64,000 bases of DNA from Isoptericola chiayiensis (lineage in GTDB: Bacteria; Actinomycetota; Actinomycetes; Actinomycetales; Cellulomonadaceae). Where the stretch lies: positions 248,001-312,000 of the forward strand of contig NZ_JABEZT010000001.1 of assembly GCF_013149805.1 (NCBI RefSeq), written 5' to 3'. Made by a program: the position numbers and the translations under genes. Numbering within the stretch: position 1 is the first letter of the stretch; each line of letters opens with the position of its first letter. The notes beneath the pieces were generated by a model. The model was not told the origin of the DNA and did no database searches. It saw only the letters and a list, made by a program, of their open reading frames with translations. Positions 34,814-43,400 of the stretch are shown piece after piece.

Positions 34814-35727
34814 GCTCCGTCGCCGTCACCGCACAGACCGCGGGCCGAGGCGCTGCCCGCGCCGCAGCCAAGCGCCGTCGTCGGGTCCCCATCGGGGGCT
34901 CGGCACGGCGGGCCGGACGTCTCACGTACTTCCTGCTCGCCGCGGTCCTGCTGATCTCGATCTTCCCGCTGTACTACACGCTGCTGCTCGGGTCCTCCGA
35001 CCCGGTCTCCATCGCGCAGAACCCGGTCCCGCAGTGGCTGCCGGACCTCAGCCTCTTCCAGCAGTTCCAGACGGTCATCACCGACTCGAACATCAACTTC
35101 TGGAAGGCGCTGTGGAACTCGACGCTGATCGGGGTCCTGTCCTCGGTCTCGGTGGTGTTCTTCTCGACGCTCGCCGGGTACTCGTTCGCGAAGCTCAACT
35201 TCCGGGGCCGCGGGCCGCTGCTGGTGTTCGTCATCGCCACGATGGCGGTGCCGGTCCAGCTCGGCATCATCCCGCTGTACATCCTGATGAGCGAGATCGG
35301 CTGGTACGGCCAGGTCCAGGCGGTCATCGTCCCGGGTCTGGTGACCGCGTTCGGCGTGTTCTGGATGACGCAGTACCTGTCCGAGGCGCTGCCGTACGAG
35401 CTGATCGAGGCCGCACGGGTGGACGGGGCGTCGATGTTCCGCACCTTCTGGTCGGTGGCGATGCCGGCCGCCCTGCCGGCGGCGGCCATGCTCGGGCTCT
35501 TCCAGTTCGTCCAGCAGTGGACCAACTTCTTCTGGCCGTCGATCATCCTGACCTCGGAGAACCCGACGCTGCCGCTCGTGGTCCAGTCCCTGCGGGACAA
35601 CTACTTCGTGGACTACTCGCTGGTCATGGGCGGCGTCTTCCTGGTCACCCTGCCCCTGCTGGTCCTGTTCTTCTTCATCGGCCGCCAGCTCGTCGCCGGG
35701 ATCATGGCCGGCGCCGTCAAGGGCTGA
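34810..35727 (+). CDS. cebG: Cello-oligosaccharide ABC transporter permease
   Basis: A 305-residue permease (MalG class). A ~35-residue basic cytosolic start is followed by six helices: about 38-60, 97-120, 132-155, 163-185, 222-245 and 270-292. It carries the conserved NSTLIGVLSSVSVVFFSTLAGYSFAK segment and the EAA loop ELIEAARVDGASMFRTFWSVAMP contacting the ATPase. It pairs with CebF to form the channel for oligosaccharides delivered by CebE. Translation is coupled to cebF. A 13-bp hairpin separates it from bglC. Confidence 0.88.
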   Translation: MSSVAVTAQTAGRGAARAAAKRRRRVPIGGSARRAGRLTYFLLAAVLLISIFPLYYTLLLGSSDPVSIAQNPVPQWLPDLSLFQQFQTVITDSNINFWKALWNSTLIGVLSSVSVVFFSTLAGYSFAKLNFRGRGPLLVFVIATMAVPVQLGIIPLYILMSEIGWYGQVQAVIVPGLVTAFGVFWMTQYLSEALPYELIEAARVDGASMFRTFWSVAMPAALPAAAMLGLFQFVQQWTNFFWPSIILTSENPTLPLVVQSLRDNYFVDYSLVMGGVFLVTLPLLVLFFFIGRQLVAGIMAGAVKG

Positions 35728-35743
35728 GCCGCCCACCACCTCC

Positions 35744-35774
35744 GGACCGCCCGGGCCCCGCGCCCGGGCGGTCC
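35744..35774 (+). terminator. Hairpin between cebG and bglC
   Basis: GGACCGCCCGGGC (35744-35756) pairs perfectly with 35762-35774 around a five-base loop. No U-tract follows, so partial termination or processing is likelier than a full stop. Confidence 0.7.
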
Positions 35775-35793
35775 CCGACACGGAAGCATCGAC

Positions 35794-37347
35794 ATGACAC
35801 TGAGCACGACGGGCACGGGCGCCCGCATCGCCGCACCGGGCACGGCCGTCCCCTTCGCCCCGACGGCCCCGCTGACCGTGCCGACGGCCAACGCGACCGG
35901 TCGCGTCGAGTTCCCGGACGGGTTCGTCTGGGGCACCGCGACCGCGGCCTACCAGGTCGAGGGGGCCGGGGCCGAGGACGGCCGCGGCGCCTCCGTGTGG
36001 GACGTCTTCTGCCGTGTCCCCGGTGCGGTGGTCGACGGCGACGACGGCATGGTCGCGTGCGACCACTACCACCGCTACCGCGAGGACGTCGCGCTGATGC
36101 GCGGCCTGCACCTCGGCGCGTACCGCTTCTCGACGTCGTGGGCCCGGGTCATGCCGGACGGGCGGACGCTCAACCCGGCGGGCGTCGACTTCTACTCGCG
36201 GCTCGTCGACGAGCTGCTGGCCGCGGACATCCTGCCGTGGCTGACCCTCTACCACTGGGACCTGCCGCAGGCGCTGGAGGACCGGGGCGGGTGGCCGGAA
36301 CGGGACACGGCGTACCGGTTCGCGGACTACGCGGTGGCGATGCACGAGGCCCTCGGCGACCGGGTGGGCGTGTGGACGACGCTCAACGAGCCGTGGTGCT
36401 CGGCGTTCCTGGGCTACACCGCGGGCGTGCACGCTCCCGGCCGCCAGTCCCCGGCCGACGGCCTCGCGGCCGCGCACCACCTGATGCTGGGCCACGGCCT
36501 GGCCGTGGGAGCGCTGCGCGAGCGCGCCCCGGAGGCCTCGCTCGGGCTCACCCTGAACTTCACCGTCTCGGACCCCGTGGACCCGGCCGACCCGGCCGAC
36601 GTGGACGCGGCCCGCCGCGACGACGGCATGTTCAACCGGATCTTCCTCGATCCCATCCTGCGAGGTGCGTATCCGCAGGACATCCTGGACGACGTGGCCC
36701 ACCTCGGACTGGCCGACCGCATCCACGACGGCGACCTGGACATCATCTCCACGCCCATCGACGTGCTCGGCGTGAACTACTACAACGGTGGTGCGGTGTC
36801 GGCCAGGCCTGCCCCCGAGACGGAGCAGGACGGCACCGCCGGTCCCGACGGTGCCCGCGCCGCCGGCGACGGCCCGGTCCGGACCACGAGCTCGCCCAAC
36901 CCGGTGCCGGACGGCGTGCACGCCCACAGCCGTGGCCTGCCCACCACCGACATGGGGTGGGAGATCCAGCCCGAGGGCCTGACGCGGCTGCTCACCCGGC
37001 TCCAGCGCGACTACACCGGACCGCGGGGGACGGCGCTCGTCGTCACGGAGAACGGCGCCGCCTTCCCCGACGTGGTCGAGCCCGACGGCAGCGTGGACGA
37101 CCAGGACCGCCTGGAGTTCATCGACCGCCACCTGCGTGCCGTCAAGGACGCGATCGACGTCGGCGTCGACGTGCGCGGGTACTTCGCGTGGTCGCTGATG
37201 GACAACTTCGAGTGGGCGCTGGGTTACTCGAAGCGATTCGGGATCACTCGTGTCGACTACGAGACCCAGGACCGGACGGTCAAGGCGTCCGGCCGGTGGT
37301 ATGCCGCGGTGGCTCGGGACAACGCGGTCCCGAGCAGGACGGAATAG
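35794..37347 (+). CDS. bglC: GH1 beta-glucosidase (intracellular)
   Basis: A 517-residue glycoside hydrolase family 1 enzyme that hydrolyses imported cellobiose to glucose. Motifs: FPDGFVWGTATAAYQVEGA at about 31-49, YRFSTSWARVMP, the acid/base E199 in TLNEPW, NYYNGG, the nucleophile E419 in VVTENGAAF, and the aglycone/glucose-binding end YFAWSLMDNFEWALGYSKRFG. There is no signal peptide, so it acts in the cytosol. It has a ~30-residue Ala/Thr-rich N-terminal extension and a Gly/Ala/Pro-rich insertion around 335-370. It lies within the ceb cluster, 14 bases upstream of cebR. Confidence 0.93.
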   Translation: MTLSTTGTGARIAAPGTAVPFAPTAPLTVPTANATGRVEFPDGFVWGTATAAYQVEGAGAEDGRGASVWDVFCRVPGAVVDGDDGMVACDHYHRYREDVALMRGLHLGAYRFSTSWARVMPDGRTLNPAGVDFYSRLVDELLAADILPWLTLYHWDLPQALEDRGGWPERDTAYRFADYAVAMHEALGDRVGVWTTLNEPWCSAFLGYTAGVHAPGRQSPADGLAAAHHLMLGHGLAVGALRERAPEASLGLTLNFTVSDPVDPADPADVDAARRDDGMFNRIFLDPILRGAYPQDILDDVAHLGLADRIHDGDLDIISTPIDVLGVNYYNGGAVSARPAPETEQDGTAGPDGARAAGDGPVRTTSSPNPVPDGVHAHSRGLPTTDMGWEIQPEGLTRLLTRLQRDYTGPRGTALVVTENGAAFPDVVEPDGSVDDQDRLEFIDRHLRAVKDAIDVGVDVRGYFAWSLMDNFEWALGYSKRFGITRVDYETQDRTVKASGRWYAAVARDNAVPSRTE

Positions 37348-37361
37348 TTAGGTAACCTCCC

Positions 37362-38375
37362 ATGGTGGTCACGAAGAACATCGCCCCGACGCTCGACGAC
37401 GTCGCGCGCGCAGCAGGCGTGTCCCGGTCGACGGCGTCGCGGGCGATCAACGGCGGCGAACGCGTCTCGCCCGAGGCGCAGCAGGCCGTCGATGCCGCGA
37501 TCGCACGGCTCGGGTACGCCCCGAACCGCGCGGCGCGCTCTCTCGTGACCCGGCGGACCGACTCGATCGCCCTGGTCGTCCCGGAGCCGGACGCCCGCAT
37601 CCTGACCGACCCGTTCCTCGCCGGCGTCGTGCGCGGCGTCAGCGAGGGCCTCGGCGGGACGGACCTGCAGCTCGTGCTGCTGCTGGCCCGGCCCGGCGAG
37701 CGCCCGGGCCATATCGCCCGCTACCTCAACAGCGGGCACGTCGACGGCGTCATCATCGCCTCGCACCACAAGGACGACGCGCTGGAGCCCGAGCTGCGCT
37801 CCGGCAGCCTGCCGGGCGTTTTCGTGGGCCGCCCCTTCGACGCCACCGGGCTGCACTACGTCGACGTCGACAACCGGGCCGGCGCGCGCGTGGCCACCCA
37901 GCGGCTCGTGGACCGCGGCTGTCGCACGATCGCCTCGATCACCGGCCCGCAGGACATGACCGCGGCCCTGGACCGGTTCGACGGGTGGCGCACCACGCTG
38001 TCCCGGGCCGGACTCGCGTCCGACGTCGTCGCGAACGGGGACTTCACCGTCGAGGGCGGCGCCGCGGCGATGGAGCAGATCCTCGCCGAGCGTCCCGACG
38101 TCGACGGCGTGTTCGCGGCGTCGGACCTCATGGCCAGCGGCGCGCTGCAGGTCCTGCAGGCCCACGGCCGCCGCGTGCCCGACGACGTCGCGATCGTCGG
38201 GTTCGACGCTCTCGGCGCCGAGCGCACGACCCCACGGCTCACCACCGTGCTGCAGCCCGTGGTCGAGATGGTGGCCGCCGCGACGTCGTCGCTGCTGGAC
38301 ATGCTGGCCGGCGCGGACGCGCACCCGGAGCCACGGATCTTCGTGCCGCGGCTCGTCGAGGGCGGCTCCGCCTGA
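37362..38375 (+). CDS. cebR: LacI-family repressor of the ceb operon
   Basis: A 337-residue LacI/GalR regulator. The N-terminal helix-turn-helix (TLDDVARAAGVSRSTASRAIN, about 10-30) is followed by the hinge YAPNRAARSL and a periplasmic-binding-like ligand domain with DGVIIASHH, VDVDNRAGA and FAASDLMASG. The family and its place at the end of cebEFG-bglC identify it as the likely repressor that binds the three AGCGCT-centred boxes upstream of cebE and is released by cellobiose. Ligand and sites are inferred from Streptomyces and Thermobifida CebR. There is no separate promoter, so its own level would rise on induction. A 16-bp direct repeat covers its stop codon. Confidence 0.88.
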   Translation: MVVTKNIAPTLDDVARAAGVSRSTASRAINGGERVSPEAQQAVDAAIARLGYAPNRAARSLVTRRTDSIALVVPEPDARILTDPFLAGVVRGVSEGLGGTDLQLVLLLARPGERPGHIARYLNSGHVDGVIIASHHKDDALEPELRSGSLPGVFVGRPFDATGLHYVDVDNRAGARVATQRLVDRGCRTIASITGPQDMTAALDRFDGWRTTLSRAGLASDVVANGDFTVEGGAAAMEQILAERPDVDGVFAASDLMASGALQVLQAHGRRVPDDVAIVGFDALGAERTTPRLTTVLQPVVEMVAAATSSLLDMLAGADAHPEPRIFVPRLVEGGSA

Positions 38376-38473
38376 GGCGAAGGTGCAGCGCAGGGTGGGG
38401 GCCGCAGCGCAGCAAGGCACCCGCCCGCAGCGCAACCGCAGCCACAGGCGGCAACCAGCTCCGCCTGAGGCGA
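38365..38473. repeat. Direct repeat flanking a GCAGCGCA-rich spacer
   Basis: GCTCCGCCTGAGGCGA at 38365-38380 (containing the cebR stop) recurs exactly at 38458-38473, next to the convergent acyltransferase stop. Between them GCAGCGCA occurs three times, at 38385, 38404 and 38427. The spacer codes for nothing I recognise. Confidence 0.8.
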
Positions 38474-38475
38474 CG

Positions 38476-39498
38476 TCAGCTCGGGACGCGGTCGCCGATC
38501 CACCGGTCGACCACGCCCCACTGGTCGAACAGCCAGTCCTCCCGGGCCGCGCCGTCGCGGGGCACCGCCCCGGCAGGGTGCAGCCATCCGGCCAGCCGGA
38601 TGGTCTTGTCCATCGGCAGCTCGCGCCAGATGTCGCCGACGGTGACGAGCCGTTCGAGGCCCGTGTGCGCGACGACGAGGACGGCGGCGTCGGGCGATCC
38701 GTCCAGCGCCGCCTCGAATCCGCCCACGTGGGGTGCCATGACGTTGGCCATGCCCTCCGCCCGGTCGGCCAACCGGTCCTGGCCGGCCTCCCGCAGCTTC
38801 GCGATGCGCCCCGCCCGCCGCCGCGCGGTCACGTTGCCGCCCTCGGGGAACAGCACGAGCGCGTCGTCGGCCGTCAGACCCTCCGCGATGCGACGCACCG
38901 TCTGCCGGGCGCCGGGCTGGCCGGGTCGGCGGCGGGACGACGGCGTCACGAAGGCGGACGGCAGCCGGTGCAGCAGCACGTCGATCGCGGGATCCCACTG
39001 CAGGGTGTCCTTGAGCACGACGGCCGGCGCCCTCCCCGCGAGGCCGAGCAGCCGGTCGACCAGGATGAACGAGTCCCCGGGACCGGCGTGCCGGCTGAGC
39101 ACGACGAGCGGGGCGTCCGGCAGCGCGGCCTCGTCGGCGACGTCGACGACGATCCGCAGCCGCAGCGTCCAGCGCACCTGCCAGAAGAACAGCGCGAGCA
39201 TCCCGCGGGCCAGGCGCACGTGCGCCCGTCGGTACCAGGCGCGGTCGGCGAACAGCCCGCAGCCCGCGCCGATCCACAGGCCGAGCATCGCCAGCAGCGC
39301 GGCCGCGTCCCAGACGACGTAGAACGCGATCATCCACAGCACCCGGACCACGCGCAGGCGGCCCGGCAGGACCCACGTCAGGGCCGCGCCGACCACGAGC
39401 GCGAACATCAGGGTGGTCGGCACCATCAGCACCGCCAGGGCCACGACGAGCGGCCCGAGCACCACACGCCGGACCCAGACCGGTGGCGGCGCGATCAT
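38476..39498 (-). CDS. Lysophospholipid acyltransferase-like membrane protein
   Basis: A 340-residue protein with two to three N-terminal membrane helices (about 9-45 and 48-75) followed by a PlsC-type acyltransferase domain. The catalytic motif is present in modified form as VVLSRHAGPGDSFILVD (HxxxxD: H with D five residues on). Acceptor-side motifs LFPEGGNVTARRR and a VMAPHVGGFEAAL segment follow. It likely acylates lysophosphatidic acid or a related lipid at the inner membrane. Its ATG overlaps the patatin phospholipase stop (ATGA at 39495-39498), coupling an acyl-removing and an acyl-adding enzyme, consistent with lipid remodelling. Confidence 0.82.
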   Translation of the reverse strand: MIAPPPVWVRRVVLGPLVVALAVLMVPTTLMFALVVGAALTWVLPGRLRVVRVLWMIAFYVVWDAAALLAMLGLWIGAGCGLFADRAWYRRAHVRLARGMLALFFWQVRWTLRLRIVVDVADEAALPDAPLVVLSRHAGPGDSFILVDRLLGLAGRAPAVVLKDTLQWDPAIDVLLHRLPSAFVTPSSRRRPGQPGARQTVRRIAEGLTADDALVLFPEGGNVTARRRAGRIAKLREAGQDRLADRAEGMANVMAPHVGGFEAALDGSPDAAVLVVAHTGLERLVTVGDIWRELPMDKTIRLAGWLHPAGAVPRDGAAREDWLFDQWGVVDRWIGDRVPS

Positions 39499-40316
39499 GC
39501 GTGCTCGTCCAGGTAGGTCAGTCCGGCGGCGTAGGACTGCTCGATGCGGCGTCGGGTCGCGTCGAGCCGCCGGAACGAGCCGACCTTCTCGTCGCCGGGC
39601 ACGGGGCCGCCCGAGGGCAGCACGTGGACGGCGACGCCGTCCGGCACCTCGGCGAGCTCCCGGTGGAACCGGTGCCGGCGGGCGATCTCGAAGGCGACCT
39701 TGGCGACGTCGGAGGGGTTGCGGGGAGCGGTGAGCGGTTCCTCGATCCGGCCCACCTGGAGCACGTACACCGTGGTGGCACCGCGGCGGACGGCTTCCCC
39801 GAGCGGGATGGAGTTGACCACGCCCCCGTCGACGAAGTGCTCGCCGTCGATCTCGGTCGGGGGCAGCGCGCCGGGGACCGACGCGGAGGCGAGGACGGCC
39901 GGGACCAGGGCGCCGGCGTCGAACCAGTGCTCGCAGGCGCCCTCGATGCTGGCTGCCGCGACGACGAGCGGCACCTCGAGGTCGGCGAAGTCGCGGTGGT
40001 CGCCCAGCGTCGACTCGATGAGGGTGCGCAGCTTGCCGGGGTCGAACACGTGGGTGCGCGACCGTGCGAGCTGGCCGACCTGCCGGTACCAGGGCTCGCC
40101 GTAGACGCTCGCGGCCACGGGTGACGCCCACGCCTCGAGCATGCGCTCGACGACGGCGGGTGACGGGTCGGCGGCCACGGCGGCACCGTTGATCGCCCCG
40201 ATGGAGGTGCCGACCACCAGGTCGGGGCGGACGCCCCGCTCGAGCAGCGCGCGCACCATCCCGACGTGCACGGCACCGCGTACACCGCCGCCACCCAGCA
40301 CGAACGCAGTCGTCAC
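39495..40316 (-). CDS. Patatin-like phospholipase (RssA/YchK type)
   Basis: A 273-residue bacterial patatin. It has the oxyanion loop GGGGVRGAVHVGM near the N-terminus, the nucleophile elbow GTSIG with catalytic serine (about residue 40), ASASVPGALPP and the catalytic DGG (FVDGGVVNS) at about 166-168. It is expected to hydrolyse acyl chains from lipids. There is no signal peptide. The GTG at 40316 places the oxyanion loop at the usual position; the longer frame upstream would run into the palindrome at 40343-40414 and is rejected. It is operonic with the acyltransferase. Confidence 0.88.
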   Translation of the reverse strand: MTTAFVLGGGGVRGAVHVGMVRALLERGVRPDLVVGTSIGAINGAAVAADPSPAVVERMLEAWASPVAASVYGEPWYRQVGQLARSRTHVFDPGKLRTLIESTLGDHRDFADLEVPLVVAAASIEGACEHWFDAGALVPAVLASASVPGALPPTEIDGEHFVDGGVVNSIPLGEAVRRGATTVYVLQVGRIEEPLTAPRNPSDVAKVAFEIARRHRFHRELAEVPDGVAVHVLPSGGPVPGDEKVGSFRRLDATRRRIEQSYAAGLTYLDEHA

Positions 40317-40342
40317 GGCGACATCGTCGCACGCCACCCGCC

Positions 40343-40414
40343 CTCGCGCTGCGGGTGCACGACATGCCGCCAGGCTCACGAGCCCGGCGGCATGTCGTGC
40401 ACCCGCAGCGCGAG
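40343..40414. repeat. Long perfect palindrome between putA and the patatin gene
   Basis: Arms 40343-40371 and 40386-40414 are perfectly complementary over 29 bp. The 14-base centre contains a further GGCTC/GAGCC pair, so almost all of the 72 bp can fold. It begins 17 bases after the putA stop on the minus strand and probably terminates putA. Confidence 0.9.
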
Positions 40415-40430
40415 CGGGGTGGTTCGCCGG

Positions 40431-43400
40431 TCAGTCGCGCAGGTGGCCGTAGCGGTGCTTGGTGCGGCTGATCGCCTGCTCGCGCAGGAACGTCAGCAGC
40501 TCGCGCCGGCCGGCGGCCAGCACCGGGCCGTCCAGGACGGTGACCTCGCCGAGGCGGCCGGCGGCGGCCTCCCGCAGCCCGGGCGCCTCGCCGAGCACGC
40601 GCACCCGCCCGGAGACCCGGCCGTCGGCGACGGCGGCGGCGAACTCCGCGTGCGGCACGGGGGCGTCGTGCGGCACGCCCCAGCCGGCGTCGGACGCGGG
40701 GACGACGACGGCGTGGACGCCGGCGCGGCGCGCACCGGCCAGGACGCGGCGCACCTCGACCGGCAGGGCGCCGTCGCCGACACGCACCGTGACCTGCTCG
40801 ACGGGGCGGTAGCGGAAGGTGTTCTCCTCCACGGCCAGGCCGGTCTCGTCGTGCGCGACGCCGAACTCCCGGGCCCAGGCGTCGGCGTCGGAGGCCTCCG
40901 CCCACGCGAGCCAGCCCGCCGGGTCGTTCCCGCGCGACGGCGGACCCCCGGCGTCGGCCGCGGTGTCCGACCAGGTGCCGAGCTGGGCGACGTAGTTGGG
41001 GCCGCCCGCCTTCGCACCCGGTCCGACGACGGACCCCTTCCACCCGCCGAACGACTGGCGCTGGACGATGGCGCCGGTGATGTGGCGGTTGACGTAGGCG
41101 TTGCCGACCTCGACGCGGTCGAGCCAGTGCTCGACCTCCTCGGCGTCCAGGGAGTGGATGCCGCCGGTCAGGCCGAAGGAGACGGCGTTCTGCAGCTCGA
41201 TCGCCTCGTCGAGCGTCGCGGCGCGCATGATGCCGAGCACGGGACCGAACACCTCGGTGAGGTGGAAGAAGGAGCCGGGCGCGACGCCGTCGCGCAGCCC
41301 GGGCGTCCACATCCGGTCCGGGTCGATCCCGGCGGCCGCGGCGACGTCGTCGAGCCGCTGCGGCTCGACCAGCCACGACTCCCCCGGCTCCAACGAGGTC
41401 AGGGCGCGGTGCAGCTTGCCGGCGGCGGGCTCGGTGAGCGGCCCCATGACGGTGGACAGCGAGGTGGCCGGACCGACGGCCAGCGACCGGACGGCGTCGA
41501 CGAGCTGGCGGCCGAACCGCTCGCCGGTGACGGTGGTGGCGTCCCCGACGGAGCCGACGAGGATCACCAGGGAGGCCGCCGAGCACTTCTGGCCGGCGTG
41601 CCCGAACGCGCTGCGCAGCACGTCGGCGACCGCCAGGTCGAGGTCGGCGGACGGGGTGACGATCAGCGCGTTCTTGCCGGAGGTCTCCGCCAGGACGGGT
41701 CGCTCGGGACGCCAGGAGGCGAACATCTCGGCGGTCTCGAGGGCGCCGGTGAGCACCACCCGGGACACGTCGGGGTGGGTGACCAGGTGCTTGCCGACGT
41801 CGCCGTCGGGCACCCGCAGGAACTGCACGGCGTCGCGGGCCACGGCGGGGTCGAGGCCGATGTCGGGAGCGACGGCCTCCAGCGCGGCGTGCACCGCCTC
41901 GACCGCGAGCTCGTAGCAGCGCGGCGTCGGCGGGGCGGGCTTGGCGAGCACCGTGGAGCCCGCCGCGAGCGCGGCGAGCGCGCCGCCGATCGGGATGGCG
42001 ACCGGGAAGTTCCAGGGGGGCGTGACGAGGGTGACGCCGTCGGGCGCGAAGGTGACGCCGTCGACGGTGTCGAGGGCCTCGGCGGCCGCCGCGTAGTAGT
42101 TGGCGAAGTCGATGGCCTCGGTGACCTCGGGGTCCGTCTCCGCGACGGTCTTGCCGACCTCGTGCACGGCGGCGGCGATCAGGTCCGTGCGGCGGTCCTC
42201 GAGCCGGCGGGCGGCCTCGCGCAGCACCCGGGCGCGGCCGGCGGGCGGCACGGCGGCCCACTGCTCGCGGACCTCGACGGCCCGGGCGACGGCGGCGTCG
42301 ACGGCGGCGGTGTCGGTGACCTCGGCGGACCGGACCGGGACGAACCCGCTGCCGGGGCCGACGATCCGTGCGGCCCACTCGCGGTGCGCCGCGACCGACG
42401 GGTCGGTGTCGACGGCGTTACGGAAGCCGGTCGGCGAGCCGGGTCGCCCACCACCGGGCTCCTCGCCACCGGGCCGCTCACCACCGGGCCGCGAGGTCGT
42501 ACCGTCCGTCTCGCCGTCGTACCCCGCGGGTACGACCTCGGGACGGGAGGTACGACCTGGCGGGACGGCGTCGGGGGCGGACGCGTCGCCCTCGAAGCGC
42601 GACCGGCGCCGCGGCGCCACGTCGGCGGCCTCGAAGGGCACGGCGTCGGACACCGAGGCGCGGAACGCGACCTCCTGGCGGTCCATCGGCGTGGCGGAGA
42701 CACCCGGGACGGACGACGGCGGGGCGAACGAGGCGTGCAGGAAGTTCTGCTCCGCGGCGTTCTCCTCGAGGCGACGCACCAGGTAGGAGATCGCGACGTC
42801 GAAGTCCTGCGGGCGCACCACCGGGGTGTACAGGACCACGCGGCCGCCGTCGCGGGCCACCTCGGCCTGCACCTGGCGGGCCTCGATCGGAGCCATGCCC
42901 TGCAGCATCTCCACGTCGAGGCCGTCGCTGACGCCGCGGGCCCGGCCCAGCAGGATCGCGAGCGCCACGTGGAACAGGTTGTGGGAGGCGACGCCGAGGC
43001 GGACGGCCGCGGTGCGCTCCGGGGTCAGGTGGTGGTCGAGGACGCGCACGTAGTTGGCGTCGACCTCGGCCTTGCTGCCGTAGGGGGCGACCGCCCAGTC
43101 GTGCAGCTCGGCCTCGACGTGCTCCATGGCGAGGTTCGCGCCCTTGACCAGGCGCACCTTGACCGGTGCCCCGCCGTCGGCGACGCGCTGCTGCGCCCAG
43201 GCGGTGAGCTCGTCCAGCGCGCCGAGCGCGTCGGGCAGGTAGGCCTGCAGCACGACGCCGGCCTGCAGGTCGCGCAGCTCGTCGCGGTCGAGGACGTCGC
43301 GGAACACCGCCGTGGTGAGCGCCAGGTCCTTGTACTCCTCCATGTCGAGGTTCACGAAGACGCCGTGGTCGCGGGCGGCCCGGTAGAGGGGCAGCAGCCG

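Noticed and set aside
40317-40379. Longer N-terminus for the patatin phospholipase
   Set aside because: The added 21 residues are encoded by the long palindrome and show no family similarity; the GTG at 40316 begins right at the conserved domain.
38476-42378. 1300-codon open frame on the minus strand spanning three genes
   Set aside because: It runs out of frame through putA and patatin. Only its end is the real acyltransferase gene; the rest is Arg/Ala/Gly-rich shadow coding typical of very high GC.
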